Below are positions 9,875-19,527 of a stretch of DNA of 64,000 bases, piece by piece. The stretch lies in assembly GCA_020637775.1 (NCBI GenBank), contig JACKJV010000001.1, forward strand, positions 124,001 through 188,000. Direction: 5' to 3'. The translations under genes and the position numbers were made by a program. Source of the DNA: Brucellaceae bacterium (lineage in GTDB: Bacteria; Pseudomonadota; Alphaproteobacteria; Rhizobiales; Rhizobiaceae). Each line of letters opens with the position of its first letter. The first letter of the stretch is position 1. The notes under the pieces are model-generated. The model was not told the DNA's origin. It did not search any database and saw only the letters and a list, made by a program, of their open reading frames with translations.

Positions 9875-10386
9875 TCAAACAGCATCGTCTTGATCAGAAC
9901 CTGCTCTATCTTGCCCGGCCCGGCCCGCAGGCGCGCCCGGTCCAGCAGGTCGTTGCGGAATTGCAGATAACCTGTCGGCGTGTCGACATAGTCGAGGCGC
10001 AGCGTGCGGGCGAAGGCCAGCAGGTCCTGGTGAATGTAGTCGGCCACATGCGGCTCCAGCGTCTCGTTCAGCACCAGCGAGAGTTCAAGGCGCATCCATG
10101 TGGCGGACGGGACGGCTATGTTGGTGACGATGGGATCCAGCGCCGTGACCTGCGGGCCGGCCGCCGGGGCATCGTGTTTCGCCTCTGCGCCGGCTTTTTC
10201 GCCGCCATGGGCGGCTGCACCGGCATCCGCCTGCGCGGTCGCAGCCGGCGATGCGATTTTAGGCGCAAGGATGAAGGCGCCCAGACCCCAGCCCGCGCCG
10301 GCGCCGAAAAGGACGACGACGGCGAGCGGCACGATCAGCCCCTTGACGAGAGAGGGTTTGGGCTCTTCCCCGGTTTCGTCGTCCAT
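9871..10386 (-). CDS. fliL: FliL, flagellar stator-associated membrane protein
   Basis: A 171-residue single-pass protein: short cytoplasmic N-terminus, membrane helix at about residues 15-37, an alanine-rich linker, then the periplasmic FliL domain (about 75-171). That domain shows the T-N-I-A strand and a C-terminal K-T-M-L-F-E typical of the family. FliL rings surround MotAB stators and aid torque at high load. The gene lies 10 bases from flgH and overlaps fliP by four. Confidence 0.95.
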   Translation of the reverse strand: MDDETGEEPKPSLVKGLIVPLAVVVLFGAGAGWGLGAFILAPKIASPAATAQADAGAAAHGGEKAGAEAKHDAPAAGPQVTALDPIVTNIAVPSATWMRLELSLVLNETLEPHVADYIHQDLLAFARTLRLDYVDTPTGYLQFRNDLLDRARLRAGPGKIEQVLIKTMLFE

Positions 10387-10396
10387 GTCCGCGTCC

Positions 10397-11113
10397 TCAG
10401 AACGGCAAGATCAGGTCGGTGACCTGCTGGCCCCAGGATGGTTGTTGCACCTCGGTGAGCCGGCCGCGGCCGCCATAGGTGACGCGCGCCTCGGCTATGC
10501 GTTCGTAGCGGATCGTGTTGTCCGGGCCGATGTCGTCCGGCCGCACGATGCCCGCAATGGTCAGGATGCGCAGTTCGTGGTTGACGCGCACTTCCTGGCT
10601 GCCCTGAATGATGAGATTTCCGTTTGCCAGCACCCGGGTGACCAGCGCGGCAACCGACAGGTTCAGGTTTTCCGAACGCACGGTGCTGCCGTCGCCGGCG
10701 AAATCCGAACCGCCGTTCAGGGTGCCGGAACCGGAGGCTGCTCCACCAACGCCATTGATGTCATAGACCCCGGTCAGGCCGATATCGCGCGAATTGGTCC
10801 GCGAGCGGGCCGATTTGTTCTGGAACTTGGCATTGTCGTTGATCGAGATGAGCACGGTCAGGACGTCGCCGTCCTTGAGCGCCCGGCTGGACTTGTAGAG
10901 GTTGTGCGCGCGGTCGTCCCAGAGCGAATAGCGCGACGGGCTCGCCGGCGGCCGTTCGGGATAGCTCTTGTAGGCGAGCATGCCTTCATCGACGCCGGAT
11001 CCGATGGGCGACATTTCCGGGGCGCGCCCGATTTCCCGGACCCTCTGGCTGCATCCCGATGAGATGAGCACGGCGGCGGCGAGACCGGCGAGAAGTGAAA
11101 GGCGCTTTGTCAT
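10397..11113 (-). CDS. flgH: FlgH, flagellar L-ring lipoprotein
   Basis: Forms the outer-membrane L ring around the rod. It is 238 residues long, with a lipoprotein signal ending in the lipobox S-S-G-C (Cys near 21). The conserved central signature L-W-D-D-R-A-x-N-L-Y and the G-D-V-L-T-V-x-I strand follow, and the C-terminal half carries the I-x-G-x-x-x-V family motif (IQGSQEVRVN). It overlaps motE by four bases, in the normal rhizobial order flgI-motE-flgH. Confidence 0.97.
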   Translation of the reverse strand: MTKRLSLLAGLAAAVLISSGCSQRVREIGRAPEMSPIGSGVDEGMLAYKSYPERPPASPSRYSLWDDRAHNLYKSSRALKDGDVLTVLISINDNAKFQNKSARSRTNSRDIGLTGVYDINGVGGAASGSGTLNGGSDFAGDGSTVRSENLNLSVAALVTRVLANGNLIIQGSQEVRVNHELRILTIAGIVRPDDIGPDNTIRYERIAEARVTYGGRGRLTEVQQPSWGQQVTDLILPF

Positions 11114-11628
11114 GTTCCGTCGTCCTTGCGCGCGGCAGCCGCCAGGATCATCGTGACGGCAGCTGCGCGCTTCGGCTCCATCTCGTTGAGGATGACACCT
11201 GCCTTGGCAGGCGGAAGCGCAAGAAGGATGGACGAGGCCAGTTGCGGCGAGATCTGTTCAAGCCGCGCGGCGGCGGCATCCGGGCGCATCTTCTGATAGA
11301 TGTCGACAAGGGCTTCGGTGGCACGGCTGGCAAAACCGTCGCGAAGGCCAACCCATTGTTCCAGTTCCTTGCGCTTCTGCTCCAGTTCCGCCAGCTTCGC
11401 CTCCACGTCGGATTGCAACTGGCGCAGCTTCTCTTCCTTGATCTTGTAGCGCAGCTCCTGCATCTCCTGGGAGATGTTGGTGCAATAACGTTCCGCATCG
11501 CCCGGTCCCGGCGCCGCATCCACGGAGACATTGCGCATGTCCTGTGCCTGCGCGGACGCGGCCCATACGGCAAGGCCGGCGGCCAGCATGGCGATTAGAG
11601 GCCGTGTTCGGGCGCAGCGGCGGATCAT
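11110..11628 (-). CDS. motE: MotE, periplasmic motility chaperone
   Basis: A 172-residue exported protein with signal peptide (about 1-28, ending A-Q-A-Q), a coiled coil (about 50-100) and a C-terminal MgtE-N-like helical domain containing A-L-P-P-x-x-A-G-V-I-L. In Sinorhizobium meliloti MotE is a periplasmic chaperone that folds and stabilises MotC, and it is encoded at this same position between flgI and flgH. motC is also present in this window (26523-27923), which supports the call. It overlaps both neighbours by four bases. Confidence 0.88.
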   Translation of the reverse strand: MIRRCARTRPLIAMLAAGLAVWAASAQAQDMRNVSVDAAPGPGDAERYCTNISQEMQELRYKIKEEKLRQLQSDVEAKLAELEQKRKELEQWVGLRDGFASRATEALVDIYQKMRPDAAAARLEQISPQLASSILLALPPAKAGVILNEMEPKRAAAVTMILAAAARKDDGT

Positions 11629-12731
11629 TGCAGGACAAGCTCCGCCTGAAGCGCGCCGACGGACTTGATCGCCTGAAGGATGGCGATCGTGTCGGTTGGC
11701 TTGACGCCGAGCTGGTTCAGGCCGCTGGCAATGGCCCGCAAGCTGACGCCATCGACAATGGCGACCACCGAATCGGGCTGGTTGGCGGTGACCAGGGTGG
11801 AGGGCTGAACCGCCGTCTCGCCATCGGAGAACGGGTTCGGCTGAACGATTTCCGGCGTTTCCGTCACGGTTACCGTGAGCGTGCCATGACTGACGGCCAC
11901 CTGCGATATCTTCACGTCCTGGCCGATGACGATCGTGCCGGTGCGTTCGTCGATGACCACGCGGGCCGGCGCATCGGGCGTGACGCGAATGTTTTCGATC
12001 TCGGCGATAAAGCGGGCGGCGGAGGCCTTTTTCGGCTTGGTGAGCGCGATGGTGCGGGAATCGACCTCGCGGGCGACCTTCATGCCGAAGCGCCGCGTCG
12101 CATAGGCGTTGATCGCATCGGTCATGGCCACGGCCGTGGAAAAGTCCGGATTGCGCAACATGAGGTCGAGATTCCTCTCGTCCTCGAAGCGGGCCGGGAT
12201 TTCACGCTCGACGATGGCGCCATTGGGAATGCGCCCGGAGGTCGGCACGCCCTGTGTGACCTGCTCGGCAACGCCCTGCGCGTTGAACCCGGAAATGATG
12301 AGCGGGCCCTGCGCAGCGGCGTAGATGTCGCCATCGGCGCCGCGCAACGGGGTCATCACCAGCGATCCGCCGGCCAGCGAGGACGCATCCCCCAGCGAAG
12401 AAACCGTGACGTCGATGCGCGAGCCGGAGCGCACGAAGGGCGGCAGATTGGCCGTGACGATCACGGCGGCGACATTCTTGGCGCGGGTTGCGCCGGTTTC
12501 CGTGGCGATGCCGAGATTGTTCAGCATGGAGCGCATCGACTGCTCGGTGAAGGGCGCGCTGCGCATGCTGTCACCGGTACCCTGGAGTCCGACAACGAGT
12601 CCGTAGCCGATAAGCTGGTTGTCGCGCGCGCTGTGCAGCGATGCAATGTCCTTGACGCGGGCCGCGCCAGCCGGGGCAAGCCCGGCCATCCCGGCCAGAA
12701 GCATGACGAGGAGAACCCGGAAAGCCCTCAT
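11625..12731 (-). CDS. flgI: FlgI, flagellar P-ring protein
   Basis: The periplasmic P ring that surrounds the rod in the peptidoglycan layer. It has 368 residues with an N-terminal signal peptide (about 1-24). The typical opening R-x-K-D-I-A-S-x-x-x-x-R-x-N-Q-L-x-G-Y-G-L-V-V-G-L is broken here over residues 25-52. The C-terminus has G-V-K-P-x-D-x-I-A-I-L-Q-A-I-K. It overlaps flgA upstream and motE downstream by four bases each. FlgA, its assembly chaperone, is encoded directly before it. Confidence 0.97.
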   Translation of the reverse strand: MRAFRVLLVMLLAGMAGLAPAGAARVKDIASLHSARDNQLIGYGLVVGLQGTGDSMRSAPFTEQSMRSMLNNLGIATETGATRAKNVAAVIVTANLPPFVRSGSRIDVTVSSLGDASSLAGGSLVMTPLRGADGDIYAAAQGPLIISGFNAQGVAEQVTQGVPTSGRIPNGAIVEREIPARFEDERNLDLMLRNPDFSTAVAMTDAINAYATRRFGMKVAREVDSRTIALTKPKKASAARFIAEIENIRVTPDAPARVVIDERTGTIVIGQDVKISQVAVSHGTLTVTVTETPEIVQPNPFSDGETAVQPSTLVTANQPDSVVAIVDGVSLRAIASGLNQLGVKPTDTIAILQAIKSVGALQAELVLQ

Positions 12732-13177
12732 TGCCCGCTCACCAGAACGGTTCCGTCGGGCTGCACAGTGCCGGAAAACTGGCGGCCGCTTTCGCGATTG
12801 CGCAGACGGACCGTCTCACCCAGCGCCGCATTTGCCAGGGGAACCCCGACCAGCGATATTTCCAGCGCACCGGAGCGGAAGATGGCCTTGACGGGGACGC
12901 CGGCCTGCACGAGATCGGCAGCTCGCAGGTCTTCCGGGTAGATCAGCCGGTCGGGCAGGATGGTTTTGGCCGCAACCTTTCCGGTCGCCTCGTCCGGGTT
13001 CTTGAGGAAGGCGCGATCCGAAAGGACATTGCCTTTCACCTGGATGCGGCCGACCAGATCCGCAGTGATCTCCTGGCCGGGATAGATGATTCGCCGCGCC
13101 ACCAGCACGGTCTCGGCGGCGGCCGGGACAGCCATGCCCAGGGCGAGCAGAACGGCAAGGGCAGCGCCCGACCTCAT
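12728..13177 (-). CDS. flgA: FlgA, P-ring assembly chaperone
   Basis: A 149-residue periplasmic protein with signal peptide (about 1-21) and a SAF/FlgA domain. It carries the pattern I-x-P-G-Q-x-I near residue 33 and the C-terminal G-x-V-R-x-R-N-x-x-S-G-x-x-x-x-G-x-V. FlgA escorts FlgI to the rod. The gene is shorter than enteric flgA (about 219 codons), which is normal for rhizobia. It starts four bases after the flgG stop. Confidence 0.93.
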   Translation of the reverse strand: MRSGAALAVLLALGMAVPAAAETVLVARRIIYPGQEITADLVGRIQVKGNVLSDRAFLKNPDEATGKVAAKTILPDRLIYPEDLRAADLVQAGVPVKAIFRSGALEISLVGVPLANAALGETVRLRNRESGRQFSGTVQPDGTVLVSGQ

Positions 13178-13181
13178 CGCC

Positions 13182-13970
13182 TTACCTCAGGTTCTTCGAA
13201 ACGGTTGCGGCCATGTCGTCGGCGGCCTGGATCACCTTGGAGTTCATCTCGTAGCCGCGCTGTGCGGCGATCAGCGAGGTGATCTCGCGCACGGGATCAA
13301 CATTGGACGATTCCAGATAGCCCTGGCGCAAGGTGCCGAAGCCGGGATCGCCGGGCACGCCCAGCACGGCGGCGCCCGACGCCGCACTTTCGGCGAACAG
13401 GTTCTCGCCCAGCGGCAGCAGGCCCACCTCGTTGGCGAAATTGGCAAGTGTTAGCTGTCCGAGCTCCTGCAATTCCACCTGGTCCTGGAAGCGGGCGAAG
13501 ACCTGGCCGGAATCGTTGATGACCACCTGGACCGTCTCGGCCGGCACGGTGATCGCCGGCTCCACCGGATAGCCGCCCGTGGTGACAAGCTGGCCGGCGG
13601 CATTGGTGTTGAAAGCGCCGGCACGGCTGTAGAGGGTTTCGCCGTTCGGGCCCTGGACCTGGAACCAGCCCTGGCCGGAAATGGCGACATCGAGCGCATT
13701 GCCGGTGGCATCGAGCGCACCCTGGAGGTTGATGTTGCGAATGGCGGCGGTGCGCACGCCAAGGCCGATATAGGCACCTTCGGGCACAATGTTCTGGTTG
13801 GCCTGCGAGGGCGCGCCCTTCAGCGTCTCGGCCTCGTAGAGCAGATCGGTGAACTCCGCCCGGGCGCGCTTGAAGGCCGTGGTGTTGATGTTGGCGATGT
13901 TGTTGGCGATCACATCGAGATTGGTCTGCTGGGCGCTCATGCCGGTTGCGGCGATGGACAGGGCTCTCAT
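13182..13970 (-). CDS. flgG: FlgG, distal rod protein
   Basis: Forms the distal rod of the flagellum. It is 262 residues, the standard length. The N-terminal rod signature (A-T-G-M-x-A-Q-Q, then I-A-N-N-I-A-N-x-N-T) falls in residues 8-32. The central L-G-V-G-V-R segment and the C-terminal heptad region ending V-S-K-N-L-R are typical, including S-N-V-D-P-V-x-E near residue 220. It is secreted by the flagellar export apparatus, so it has no signal peptide. Confidence 0.97.
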   Translation of the reverse strand: MRALSIAATGMSAQQTNLDVIANNIANINTTAFKRARAEFTDLLYEAETLKGAPSQANQNIVPEGAYIGLGVRTAAIRNINLQGALDATGNALDVAISGQGWFQVQGPNGETLYSRAGAFNTNAAGQLVTTGGYPVEPAITVPAETVQVVINDSGQVFARFQDQVELQELGQLTLANFANEVGLLPLGENLFAESAASGAAVLGVPGDPGFGTLRQGYLESSNVDPVREITSLIAAQRGYEMNSKVIQAADDMAATVSKNLR

Positions 13971-13980
13971 GGCGTCTTCC

Positions 13981-14292
13981 TCAAATGCTCATCCGGCTGA
14001 TTTCGAGATAGGCCGAAACGATCTTGTCGCGCACGGCGACGGCGGCCTGCAGCGTCTGTTCCGCCGTCATCACCGCTTCGACCACCTCGCGCGGGCCGGA
14101 ATTGCCGGTAATGCCGCGCAGGGCCATCCGGTCGCCCTCGTGCATCGTGTTGACGAAATGCGTACCGGCTTGCTCCAGGGCGGCGCCAAAGGTGGCGGCG
14201 GCCCTTTCCGCCTCGGCCGCGGCAGGCCTGGATGCGGCTGCGGCCGGAGCGGGCAGCGACAGCGCGGAAAGGGCGGAAACCGGATCAGCCAT
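13981..14292 (-). CDS. fliE: FliE, MS-ring/rod junction protein
   Basis: A 103-residue protein linking the MS ring to the rod. The C-terminal half shows the family signature [28 protein letters not shown]. The N-terminal third is alanine-rich and less conserved. The start overlaps the flgC stop by one base, and the order flgB-flgC-fliE is the common one. Confidence 0.95.
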   Translation of the reverse strand: MADPVSALSALSLPAPAAAASRPAAAEAERAAATFGAALEQAGTHFVNTMHEGDRMALRGITGNSGPREVVEAVMTAEQTLQAAVAVRDKIVSAYLEISRMSI

Positions 14293-14708
14293 CAGTTCTG
14301 CCCCAGAAGCCCGATGGTCATGGAGACCAGTTCACGCACCTGGCGCATGACCTGGATATTGGCCTCGTAGGAGCGGTTGGCCTCGCGCATGTCCGCCATC
14401 TCCACCAGCACGTTGACATTGGGAAGCTTGACATAGCCATTGGCGTCGGCAGCCGCGTTGCCGGGATCGAGTTCCTTGGGGTAGTCCGAACCGTCCAGGC
14501 CGATCTGCGACACGCGGACCCTGGACACGGGCATGTCGCGCGAAACCTCCTCGGCGAAGGAAACGGTCTTGCGCGTGTAGGGATCGCCGCCCGCCTGCAA
14601 CGATGTCGACGAGGCATTGGCGATGTTCTCGGAAACGACGCGCAGCCGCGTGGACTGGGCATGCATGCCCGACGACGCCACCCTGAGCGATGCTGACAAA
14701 GGATCCAT
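14292..14708 (-). CDS. flgC: FlgC, proximal rod protein
   Basis: A proximal rod subunit of 138 residues. It carries the rod-family N-terminal motif S-G-M-x-A-Q-x-x-R-L-R-V-V-x-E-N-I-A-N (split here; residues 13-31). The C-terminal E-A-N-R-S-Y-E-A-N and the M-T-I-G-L-L-G-Q tail are also present. Start ATG at 14708 lies three bases after the flgB stop. Confidence 0.97.
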   Translation of the reverse strand: MDPLSASLRVASSGMHAQSTRLRVVSENIANASSTSLQAGGDPYTRKTVSFAEEVSRDMPVSRVRVSQIGLDGSDYPKELDPGNAAADANGYVKLPNVNVLVEMADMREANRSYEANIQVMRQVRELVSMTIGLLGQN

Positions 14709-14711
14709 GGT

Positions 14712-15092
14712 TTACCCCCTGGCCACGGACATGAACATGCGGTGAAAGGCCTTCACGATGGCCGTGTTGAGTTCGTACTGGTTGCGCAAATCCGTCTGGT
14801 TGAGCAGTTCGGTTTCCAGCACGACGGGCCTGGCCGTCTCGTAGACAGCGTAGTCGGCGCCCCGCCCCGCCTGGCCGCTGGACGCCATCTCGCCCGATGC
14901 CAGCAGATGACTGGGCTGCGTGACGGAAAGCCGGCCGGCCGAATTGTCCAGATAGGCCTCGAAGGGCGTGACGTCGCGCGCCTGGTAATCCGGTGTGTTG
15001 GCATTGGCGATGTTGGCCGCAACCGCCGACTGCCGGGCCGAGAGCCAGGAGGCCTGCTGGTGCGCCATGTCGAGCAAGGGCAGGATCTGCAT
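14712..15092 (-). CDS. flgB: FlgB, proximal rod protein
   Basis: A proximal rod subunit, 126 residues. It contains the motif V-A-A-N-I-A-N-x-x-T-P-x-Y-x-A-R-D near residues 24-40. The C-terminal helix includes N-Q-Y-E-L-N-T-A-I-V-K-A-F-H-R-M. A GGTGG lies just before the ATG at 15092. About 65 bases separate it from the preceding membrane-protein gene, the largest gap inside this operon. Confidence 0.96.
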   Translation of the reverse strand: MQILPLLDMAHQQASWLSARQSAVAANIANANTPDYQARDVTPFEAYLDNSAGRLSVTQPSHLLASGEMASSGQAGRGADYAVYETARPVVLETELLNQTDLRNQYELNTAIVKAFHRMFMSVARG

Positions 15093-15157
15093 CGTTCCAC
15101 CTTTCTTCGAAAGATGGCTACACGATTCGACTTGCGCGGAGCTTGCAGCCGGCCGGT

Positions 15158-15631
15158 TCAGCGCACCGCTTCAAGCACTTCGCCGGTGCTGGTGACAAGC
15201 TGCCCGCCCGCTTCCGTCGTCCGGATCGCCTCGACCCGCGCACCGTTGGAAAGCTGGGAACCGACCCGCACCAACTGCACGACAGCACCATCGACGACGA
15301 GGGCCGAATTCTGCGAGATCGACAGAAGCCTGAGCGCGGCGGCATCGCCCGGGAAGGGCTGGCGAAGGGCGGCAGCGGGCCGTTCCTGCTGCTGCGCGGT
15401 GCCGGTTGCCACGCGGTCGATCACCGTGACCTGGCCGGAGGGACCAAGCCGCTCGAAGCGTGCCGCGCGGTTCTCCTCTTCCGCCACCTCGGCGACGACA
15501 CCGGTATAGTCCATGGTCGGCGGGGAGAATTTCTCCTGGTTGAAATGGATGTAGAAGGGCAAGGCGCCGCAGACGGCGGAAAGAACCGCGCCGGCGGCTT
15601 TCCAGCCGAGATCCTGGAAGAGGAGGCTCAT
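15158..15631 (-). CDS. Flagellar-operon bitopic membrane protein of unknown function
   Basis: A 157-residue protein with one membrane helix near residues 10-30 and a periplasmic remainder. Its last 50 residues (V-x-V-G-S-x-L-x-N-G-A-R-V-E-A-I, then G-G-x-L-V-T) have the strand pattern of GspC/PilP-type C-terminal domains. That similarity is structural inference only. The start was set at 15631, where AGGAGA precedes an ATG; the frame remains open upstream into fliI. It begins one base after the fliI stop. A small protein also occupies this fliI-flgB position in sinorhizobia and agrobacteria, so a structural or secretion-linked flagellar role is likely, but none is established here. Confidence 0.7.
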   Translation of the reverse strand: MSLLFQDLGWKAAGAVLSAVCGALPFYIHFNQEKFSPPTMDYTGVVAEVAEEENRAARFERLGPSGQVTVIDRVATGTAQQQERPAAALRQPFPGDAAALRLLSISQNSALVVDGAVVQLVRVGSQLSNGARVEAIRTTEAGGQLVTSTGEVLEAVR

Positions 15632-15632
15632 G

Positions 15633-17018
15633 TCACTTCTCCTGTTGCATCGGGCGCGCACCGGGCTGTGCGCCTTCCGGCACATCCATCTTGCGCTGCC
15701 GTTCCTTGAGGTTGCGCGCCAGCTCGATGAACGGATCGAGGCTCGGCGGATCGAGCGGCCCCTGTTTCATGGCCTCGTAGATCATCGGCACCAGTTCAAC
15801 CGCCTGGTCGAGCACCGGATCGGCGCCGCGTATCCACCCGCCAAGCATGCGGATTTCCCGCGTTTCCTCGTAGCGGGCGACAAGCCCGCGCAACTCGGTC
15901 ACGAACAGCCGCTGTTCCTCGGTCCACACGCGAAGCGCAAGGCGCGACAGGGACGCCAGGATGTCGACGGCAGGGAAGCGGCCCTGGTCGGCGATGTGGC
16001 GGTCCAGCACGAGATGGCCGTCCAGGATGCCACGCATCGTGTCGGCGACCGGATCGTTGTGATCGTCGCCATCGACGAGGACGGTGGCAATCGCGGTGAC
16101 GGAGCCCGAGCCCTCGCGCCCGGGCCCGGCCCGCTCCATCAATTGCGGGAGGGCGGCGAAGACGGATGGCGGATAGCCGCGCGCGATGGGCGGTTCGCCA
16201 AGCGCGATGCCGACCTCGCGCAGGGCGTGGGCGTAGCGCGTCACCGAATCGATCATCACCAGGACCCGCATGCCGCGATCGCGGAAATATTCCGCCGCCT
16301 CCAGGGCCATGACCGGCGCGGAGCAGCGCATCATGGCGCTTTCGTCGCTGGTGGCGACGACCGTCACGGTGCGCGACACGTCCTCCGGCCCGATCGTGTC
16401 CTCCAGGAATTCGCGCACCTCGCGCGACCGCTCGCCGACAAGGGCGATCACCGCAACGTCGAAGGCATCGGAGCGGGCGAACATGGACAGCAGCGTCGAC
16501 TTGCCGACGCCGGACCCGGCGAAAATGCCGATGCGCTGGCCATAGCAAAGCGGCGTGAAGACATCCGCCACTTTCACGCCGGTGCGGAACGGGGCATCGA
16601 CACGCGCGCGATGAAGCGGCGGCACCGTCCGCGCAGCGCCGCGGCGCTCGGGCAGGACCGGGATCGGCCCTCCCCCGTCCACCGGTTCGCCCAGCGCGTC
16701 GATCACCCGGCCGAGCCATGCCATGTTCGGGCGCGGCGCATGGACGGCACCCGCCGCCAGGACGACATCGCCGCGCCGCAGCGCACGCGTGCTGCGATAG
16801 GGCGCGACGACGACGGCGTCGGGATCGATACGGATCACCTTGCCCCAATGGCGCTGGCCGCCGCTTTCGGCCCATACGGCATCGTTGAGCGTGACATGGG
16901 GTTCCAGCCCGCGCACGCGGTAGAAGCCGGCCGATACGGAATCGACATAGCCGCCATGCAGCACGCTGCCGGCGAGCGAATGGGTCAATGCCTCCAGATG
17001 GTCAAGCGTGGCGGCCAT
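15633..17018 (-). CDS. fliI: FliI, flagellar export ATPase
   Basis: The hexameric ATPase of the flagellar type III export apparatus, 461 residues from the ATG at 17018. The Walker A motif G-S-G-V-G-K-S-T lies near residue 165, Walker B V-L-V-M-I-D-S near 250, and [14 protein letters not shown] is the family signature. The frame is open 18 codons further upstream into flgF, but family similarity starts at this ATG, four bases after the flgF stop. A FliH-like partner candidate is encoded elsewhere in the window (29076-30044). Confidence 0.97.
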   Translation of the reverse strand: MAATLDHLEALTHSLAGSVLHGGYVDSVSAGFYRVRGLEPHVTLNDAVWAESGGQRHWGKVIRIDPDAVVVAPYRSTRALRRGDVVLAAGAVHAPRPNMAWLGRVIDALGEPVDGGGPIPVLPERRGAARTVPPLHRARVDAPFRTGVKVADVFTPLCYGQRIGIFAGSGVGKSTLLSMFARSDAFDVAVIALVGERSREVREFLEDTIGPEDVSRTVTVVATSDESAMMRCSAPVMALEAAEYFRDRGMRVLVMIDSVTRYAHALREVGIALGEPPIARGYPPSVFAALPQLMERAGPGREGSGSVTAIATVLVDGDDHNDPVADTMRGILDGHLVLDRHIADQGRFPAVDILASLSRLALRVWTEEQRLFVTELRGLVARYEETREIRMLGGWIRGADPVLDQAVELVPMIYEAMKQGPLDPPSLDPFIELARNLKERQRKMDVPEGAQPGARPMQQEK

Positions 17019-17022
17019 CGCG

Positions 17023-17745
17023 TCACTTGCCACCCAGGAGCTGGACGGCGCTGTTGAGCGAACTGTCGGCATCCTTGATCATGGTGGCGACGCTGTCGAA
17101 CGTGCGCTGAAGCATGATCAGGCGCGTCATTTCGCGCACGGGATCCACGTTGGATTCCTCGATGAAGCCCTGCACCGCGCCGATGTCCGGACGATCGACA
17201 ACGGGAACGGGAGGCGTGGCGGGAATGATGCCGGACGCGCCGTAGCGGTTCACGTCGCCGCCGGGCTCGAAGGTATAGAGACCGAGCGATCCGACAAGCT
17301 GGCCGTTCTGATAGAGGAAGCCGTCCTTGCCGGCCGTGATCCCGCCGCCCGCCGGATTGAGCTGGATGGCCGCGCCGCCCGGATCGAGCACGGGGTCGCC
17401 ATCGATATTGACCAGCACGCCCTCGGGGTTCAACGAAAAGCGCCCGTCCCGTGTCAGCACCATGCCGGCATCGGTCTGCACCGCGAACCAGCCATTGCCG
17501 CGCACGGCGAAATCAAGCGGATTGCCCGTCTGCGTCAGGCCGCCGGACCGTTCGTCGATATAGGTCTTGCCCTCCGTCACGAAGGCAGTTGCGTCCTGCC
17601 CCGTCCCCTGCAACGCCTCATGGAACTGGATGCGCGTCGCCCGGAAACCCACCGTGCCGGAATTTGCAACGTTGTCGGCCAGCGTATCAAGCCGGCGCTC
17701 GATGGCGATCTGCGAGGACAGGCCGACATAGGTTCCCACCTGCAT
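17023..17745 (-). CDS. flgF: FlgF, proximal rod protein
   Basis: A rod protein of 240 residues with the flagellar axial N-terminus (L-x-x-x-A-D-N-V-A-N-S-x-T-x-G-F-R near 21-36) and the C-terminal axial domain containing S-N-V-D-P-V-R-E-M near 200. It resembles FlgG in plan, but its divergent C-terminus and its position before fliI identify FlgF. It lies six bases after the DUF1217 gene. Confidence 0.93.
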   Translation of the reverse strand: MQVGTYVGLSSQIAIERRLDTLADNVANSGTVGFRATRIQFHEALQGTGQDATAFVTEGKTYIDERSGGLTQTGNPLDFAVRGNGWFAVQTDAGMVLTRDGRFSLNPEGVLVNIDGDPVLDPGGAAIQLNPAGGGITAGKDGFLYQNGQLVGSLGLYTFEPGGDVNRYGASGIIPATPPVPVVDRPDIGAVQGFIEESNVDPVREMTRLIMLQRTFDSVATMIKDADSSLNSAVQLLGGK

Positions 17746-17751
17746 GGCGCG

Positions 17752-18525
17752 TTATCTCCTGAGGGTCTGGATGGCCATCATCAGATCGGGCGAGATGCCG
17801 GCACTGGAGTTGGAAAAAAGCAGGCCGATATTGTTCGCGGTCGTCTGGTCCGGGTTGTTGGCATCCCAGAGCGCGGAAAAACGCTCGATCTGCTTGGCAA
17901 CGGCTTCGGGATCGGAAAATTCCTCCAGGTCGACGCGATCCTTGAAGATCTCGATCTGCCGGTCGATGTCGAGCATCGAGAAGCTCTCGGGCAGGCCGAG
18001 ATTGGTGCGCACGACCGTGAACAGGGCCTGGTCGGCGAGAATCTCCGTGACGCTCTTGATCTCCGGCGCCTTGCGCTCGAAATAGAGCGCCAGGCGCACC
18101 GCCGTGTTGGTCTCGCCGGCATTCTCCTCCAGCGTCTGGCGCACATACTTCTCCGCCACGCCGGTCGTCGCCCGGCTGAACGTGGTGGCCGTGGCGCCGT
18201 AGCGGTTGAAATCGAAGGTCTTGGCAAACTCGATATAGCGCTTGTCGGCCAACTGGTTGACAAAGGCCTCGTCGTCATCGTGGCCTTCCTCGAGCACCTT
18301 GGTCATGAAGGCCTTCGCATAGGACATGTCCGACAGGCCATGCGCCTTCATGGCGTAGTTGAACAGGCGCGTATCGGCCATGAAATCATCGACCGTGTCG
18401 ATATTGCCGATATTGGCCAGGTAATACTCGGTCTCGCGGCTGACGACGGGATCGCGATTGATGGCTTCGACCGAGCGATCCATGTTCGCGGCAATGAGAT
18501 TGTATTGCACATAGGTGCTCAACAT
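17752..18525 (-). CDS. DUF1217 flagellar-operon protein
   Basis: A 257-residue, mostly helical soluble protein without signal peptide or membrane segment, matching the DUF1217 pattern. It has an N-terminal Y-x-x-I-A-A-N-M, repeated P-x-V-x-x-E-x-x-Y-Y and a stretch rich in F-x-x-D-x-R-L-x-N-Y. DUF1217 proteins are confined to flagellar loci of alphaproteobacteria, and no biochemical role is known to me. It is the first gene of the long leftward operon ending with fliP. It is preceded by GGAGG at a good distance and by the shared promoter-like motif at 18552-18572. Confidence 0.85.
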   Translation of the reverse strand: MLSTYVQYNLIAANMDRSVEAINRDPVVSRETEYYLANIGNIDTVDDFMADTRLFNYAMKAHGLSDMSYAKAFMTKVLEEGHDDDEAFVNQLADKRYIEFAKTFDFNRYGATATTFSRATTGVAEKYVRQTLEENAGETNTAVRLALYFERKAPEIKSVTEILADQALFTVVRTNLGLPESFSMLDIDRQIEIFKDRVDLEEFSDPEAVAKQIERFSALWDANNPDQTTANNIGLLFSNSSAGISPDLMMAIQTLRR

Positions 18526-18551
18526 GGGCGCGCCTCCTGCATGGAATCAGG

Positions 18552-18572
18552 AATATTGCGTCTGCCTTGCGC
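18552..18572 (-). promoter_or_regulatory. Shared flagellar promoter-like motif, DUF1217-flgF operon
   Basis: Read leftward the site is GCGCAAGG-N6-CAATATT, ending 26 bases before the DUF1217 start. It fits the bipartite pattern nCRCAAGn-N6-nnnTAnn found before eight flagellar units here. Which sigma factor or activator uses it is unknown. Confidence 0.55.
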
Positions 18573-18609
18573 CAGGCTAACGCGGCTGGCGGCGCGGCAA
18601 ATCAGGCTC

Positions 18610-18630
18610 ACGCAAGAAAGCCCGGGTAAT
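18610..18630 (+). promoter_or_regulatory. Shared flagellar promoter-like motif, motA operon
   Basis: The site reads ACGCAAGA-N6-GGGTAAT and ends 33 bases before the motA start. It lies in the 138-base divergent gap, back to back with the copy serving the leftward operon. It has the same inner spacing (TA at positions 4-5 of the right half). Confidence 0.5.
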
Positions 18631-18663
18631 CGTTTCGGACACGGTTATGCAAAGGGATTCGGC

Positions 18664-19527
18664 GTGGGCATCATCGTTGGACTGATCGTGACGCTCGGGT
18701 GCGTGCTTGGTGGCTTCATGGCCATGGGCGGCCATATCGAGGTGCTCGCACAGCCCTGGGAATTCGTCATCATCGGCGGTGCGGCCTTCGGCACGTTCCT
18801 CGTCGCCAATCCGCTCTACGTGGTCAAGGATTCCGGCAAGGGCGTGATGGAAGCGCTGAAGAACGCCGTGCCCGACGAGGAGAAATACCTGGAAATCCTG
18901 GGGCTTCTCTACAGCCTGCTGCGCACCATGAAGGACAAGCCGAAGAGCGAGATCGAGAAGCATATCGACGCGCCGGAGGAATCGAGCATCTTCCAGGCCT
19001 ATCCCTCGGCCCTGGAAGACGAGGACTTCGTCAGCTTCACCTGCGACTATTGCCGCCTCATCACGGTCGGCAATGCCCGTCCCCACGAGATCGAGGCGCT
19101 GATGGAAGAAGAGATCGCGACCATCCGGCACGACCGGCTGAAATCCTATCACGCCCTCCAGGCCGTGGCCGACGGCCTGCCGGCACTGGGCATCGTCGCC
19201 GCGGTCCTGGGCGTGGTGAAGGCGATGGGCAAGATCAACAGTTCGCCGGAAGTGCTGGGCGGCCTGATCGGCGCGGCGCTGGTGGGCACGTTTGTCGGCA
19301 TCTTCCTGTCCTATGCCGTGGTCGGGCCGGTCGCGACGAAAATCAAGATCGTTCGCGAGAAGGGCTTGCGCAAGTTCTTCGTCGCCAAGCAGACGCTGAT
19401 CGCGCACATGAACGGCTCGGTTCCGCAGGTGGCACTGGAATTCGGCCGCAAGGCCATTGCCGCGCATGACCGGCCCTCCATCGACGCCGTCGAGGAATCG
19501 ACGACGACAAGCCCGGCGGTGTCGTGA
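18664..19527 (+). CDS. motA: MotA, flagellar stator proton-channel subunit
   Basis: The proton-conducting stator subunit with MotB, 287 residues and four membrane helices. Two N-terminal helices (residues 1-50) start [10 protein letters not shown] cytoplasmic loop holds the conserved R-x-x-x-x-A region contacting FliG, and helices 3-4 carry the [16 protein letters not shown] segment with the conserved proline. The start is GTG 18664, preceded by AAAGGGA; the open frame extends far upstream but only this start matches MotA. The gene is separated from motB, as in other rhizobia. It overlaps fliM by one base. Confidence 0.95.
   Translation: MGIIVGLIVTLGCVLGGFMAMGGHIEVLAQPWEFVIIGGAAFGTFLVANPLYVVKDSGKGVMEALKNAVPDEEKYLEILGLLYSLLRTMKDKPKSEIEKHIDAPEESSIFQAYPSALEDEDFVSFTCDYCRLITVGNARPHEIEALMEEEIATIRHDRLKSYHALQAVADGLPALGIVAAVLGVVKAMGKINSSPEVLGGLIGAALVGTFVGIFLSYAVVGPVATKIKIVREKGLRKFFVAKQTLIAHMNGSVPQVALEFGRKAIAAHDRPSIDAVEESTTTSPAVS

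Noticed and set aside
15630..17057. Long rightward open frame (475 codons) antisense to fliI
   Set aside because: The composition is His/Arg/Gly-rich and no ribosome binding site or family motif is present, while fliI on the other strand is unmistakable.
17008..18663. Upstream extension of the motA frame by some 550 codons
   Set aside because: The extension is antisense to flgF and the DUF1217 gene. MotA similarity starts exactly at GTG 18664, behind AAAGGGA.
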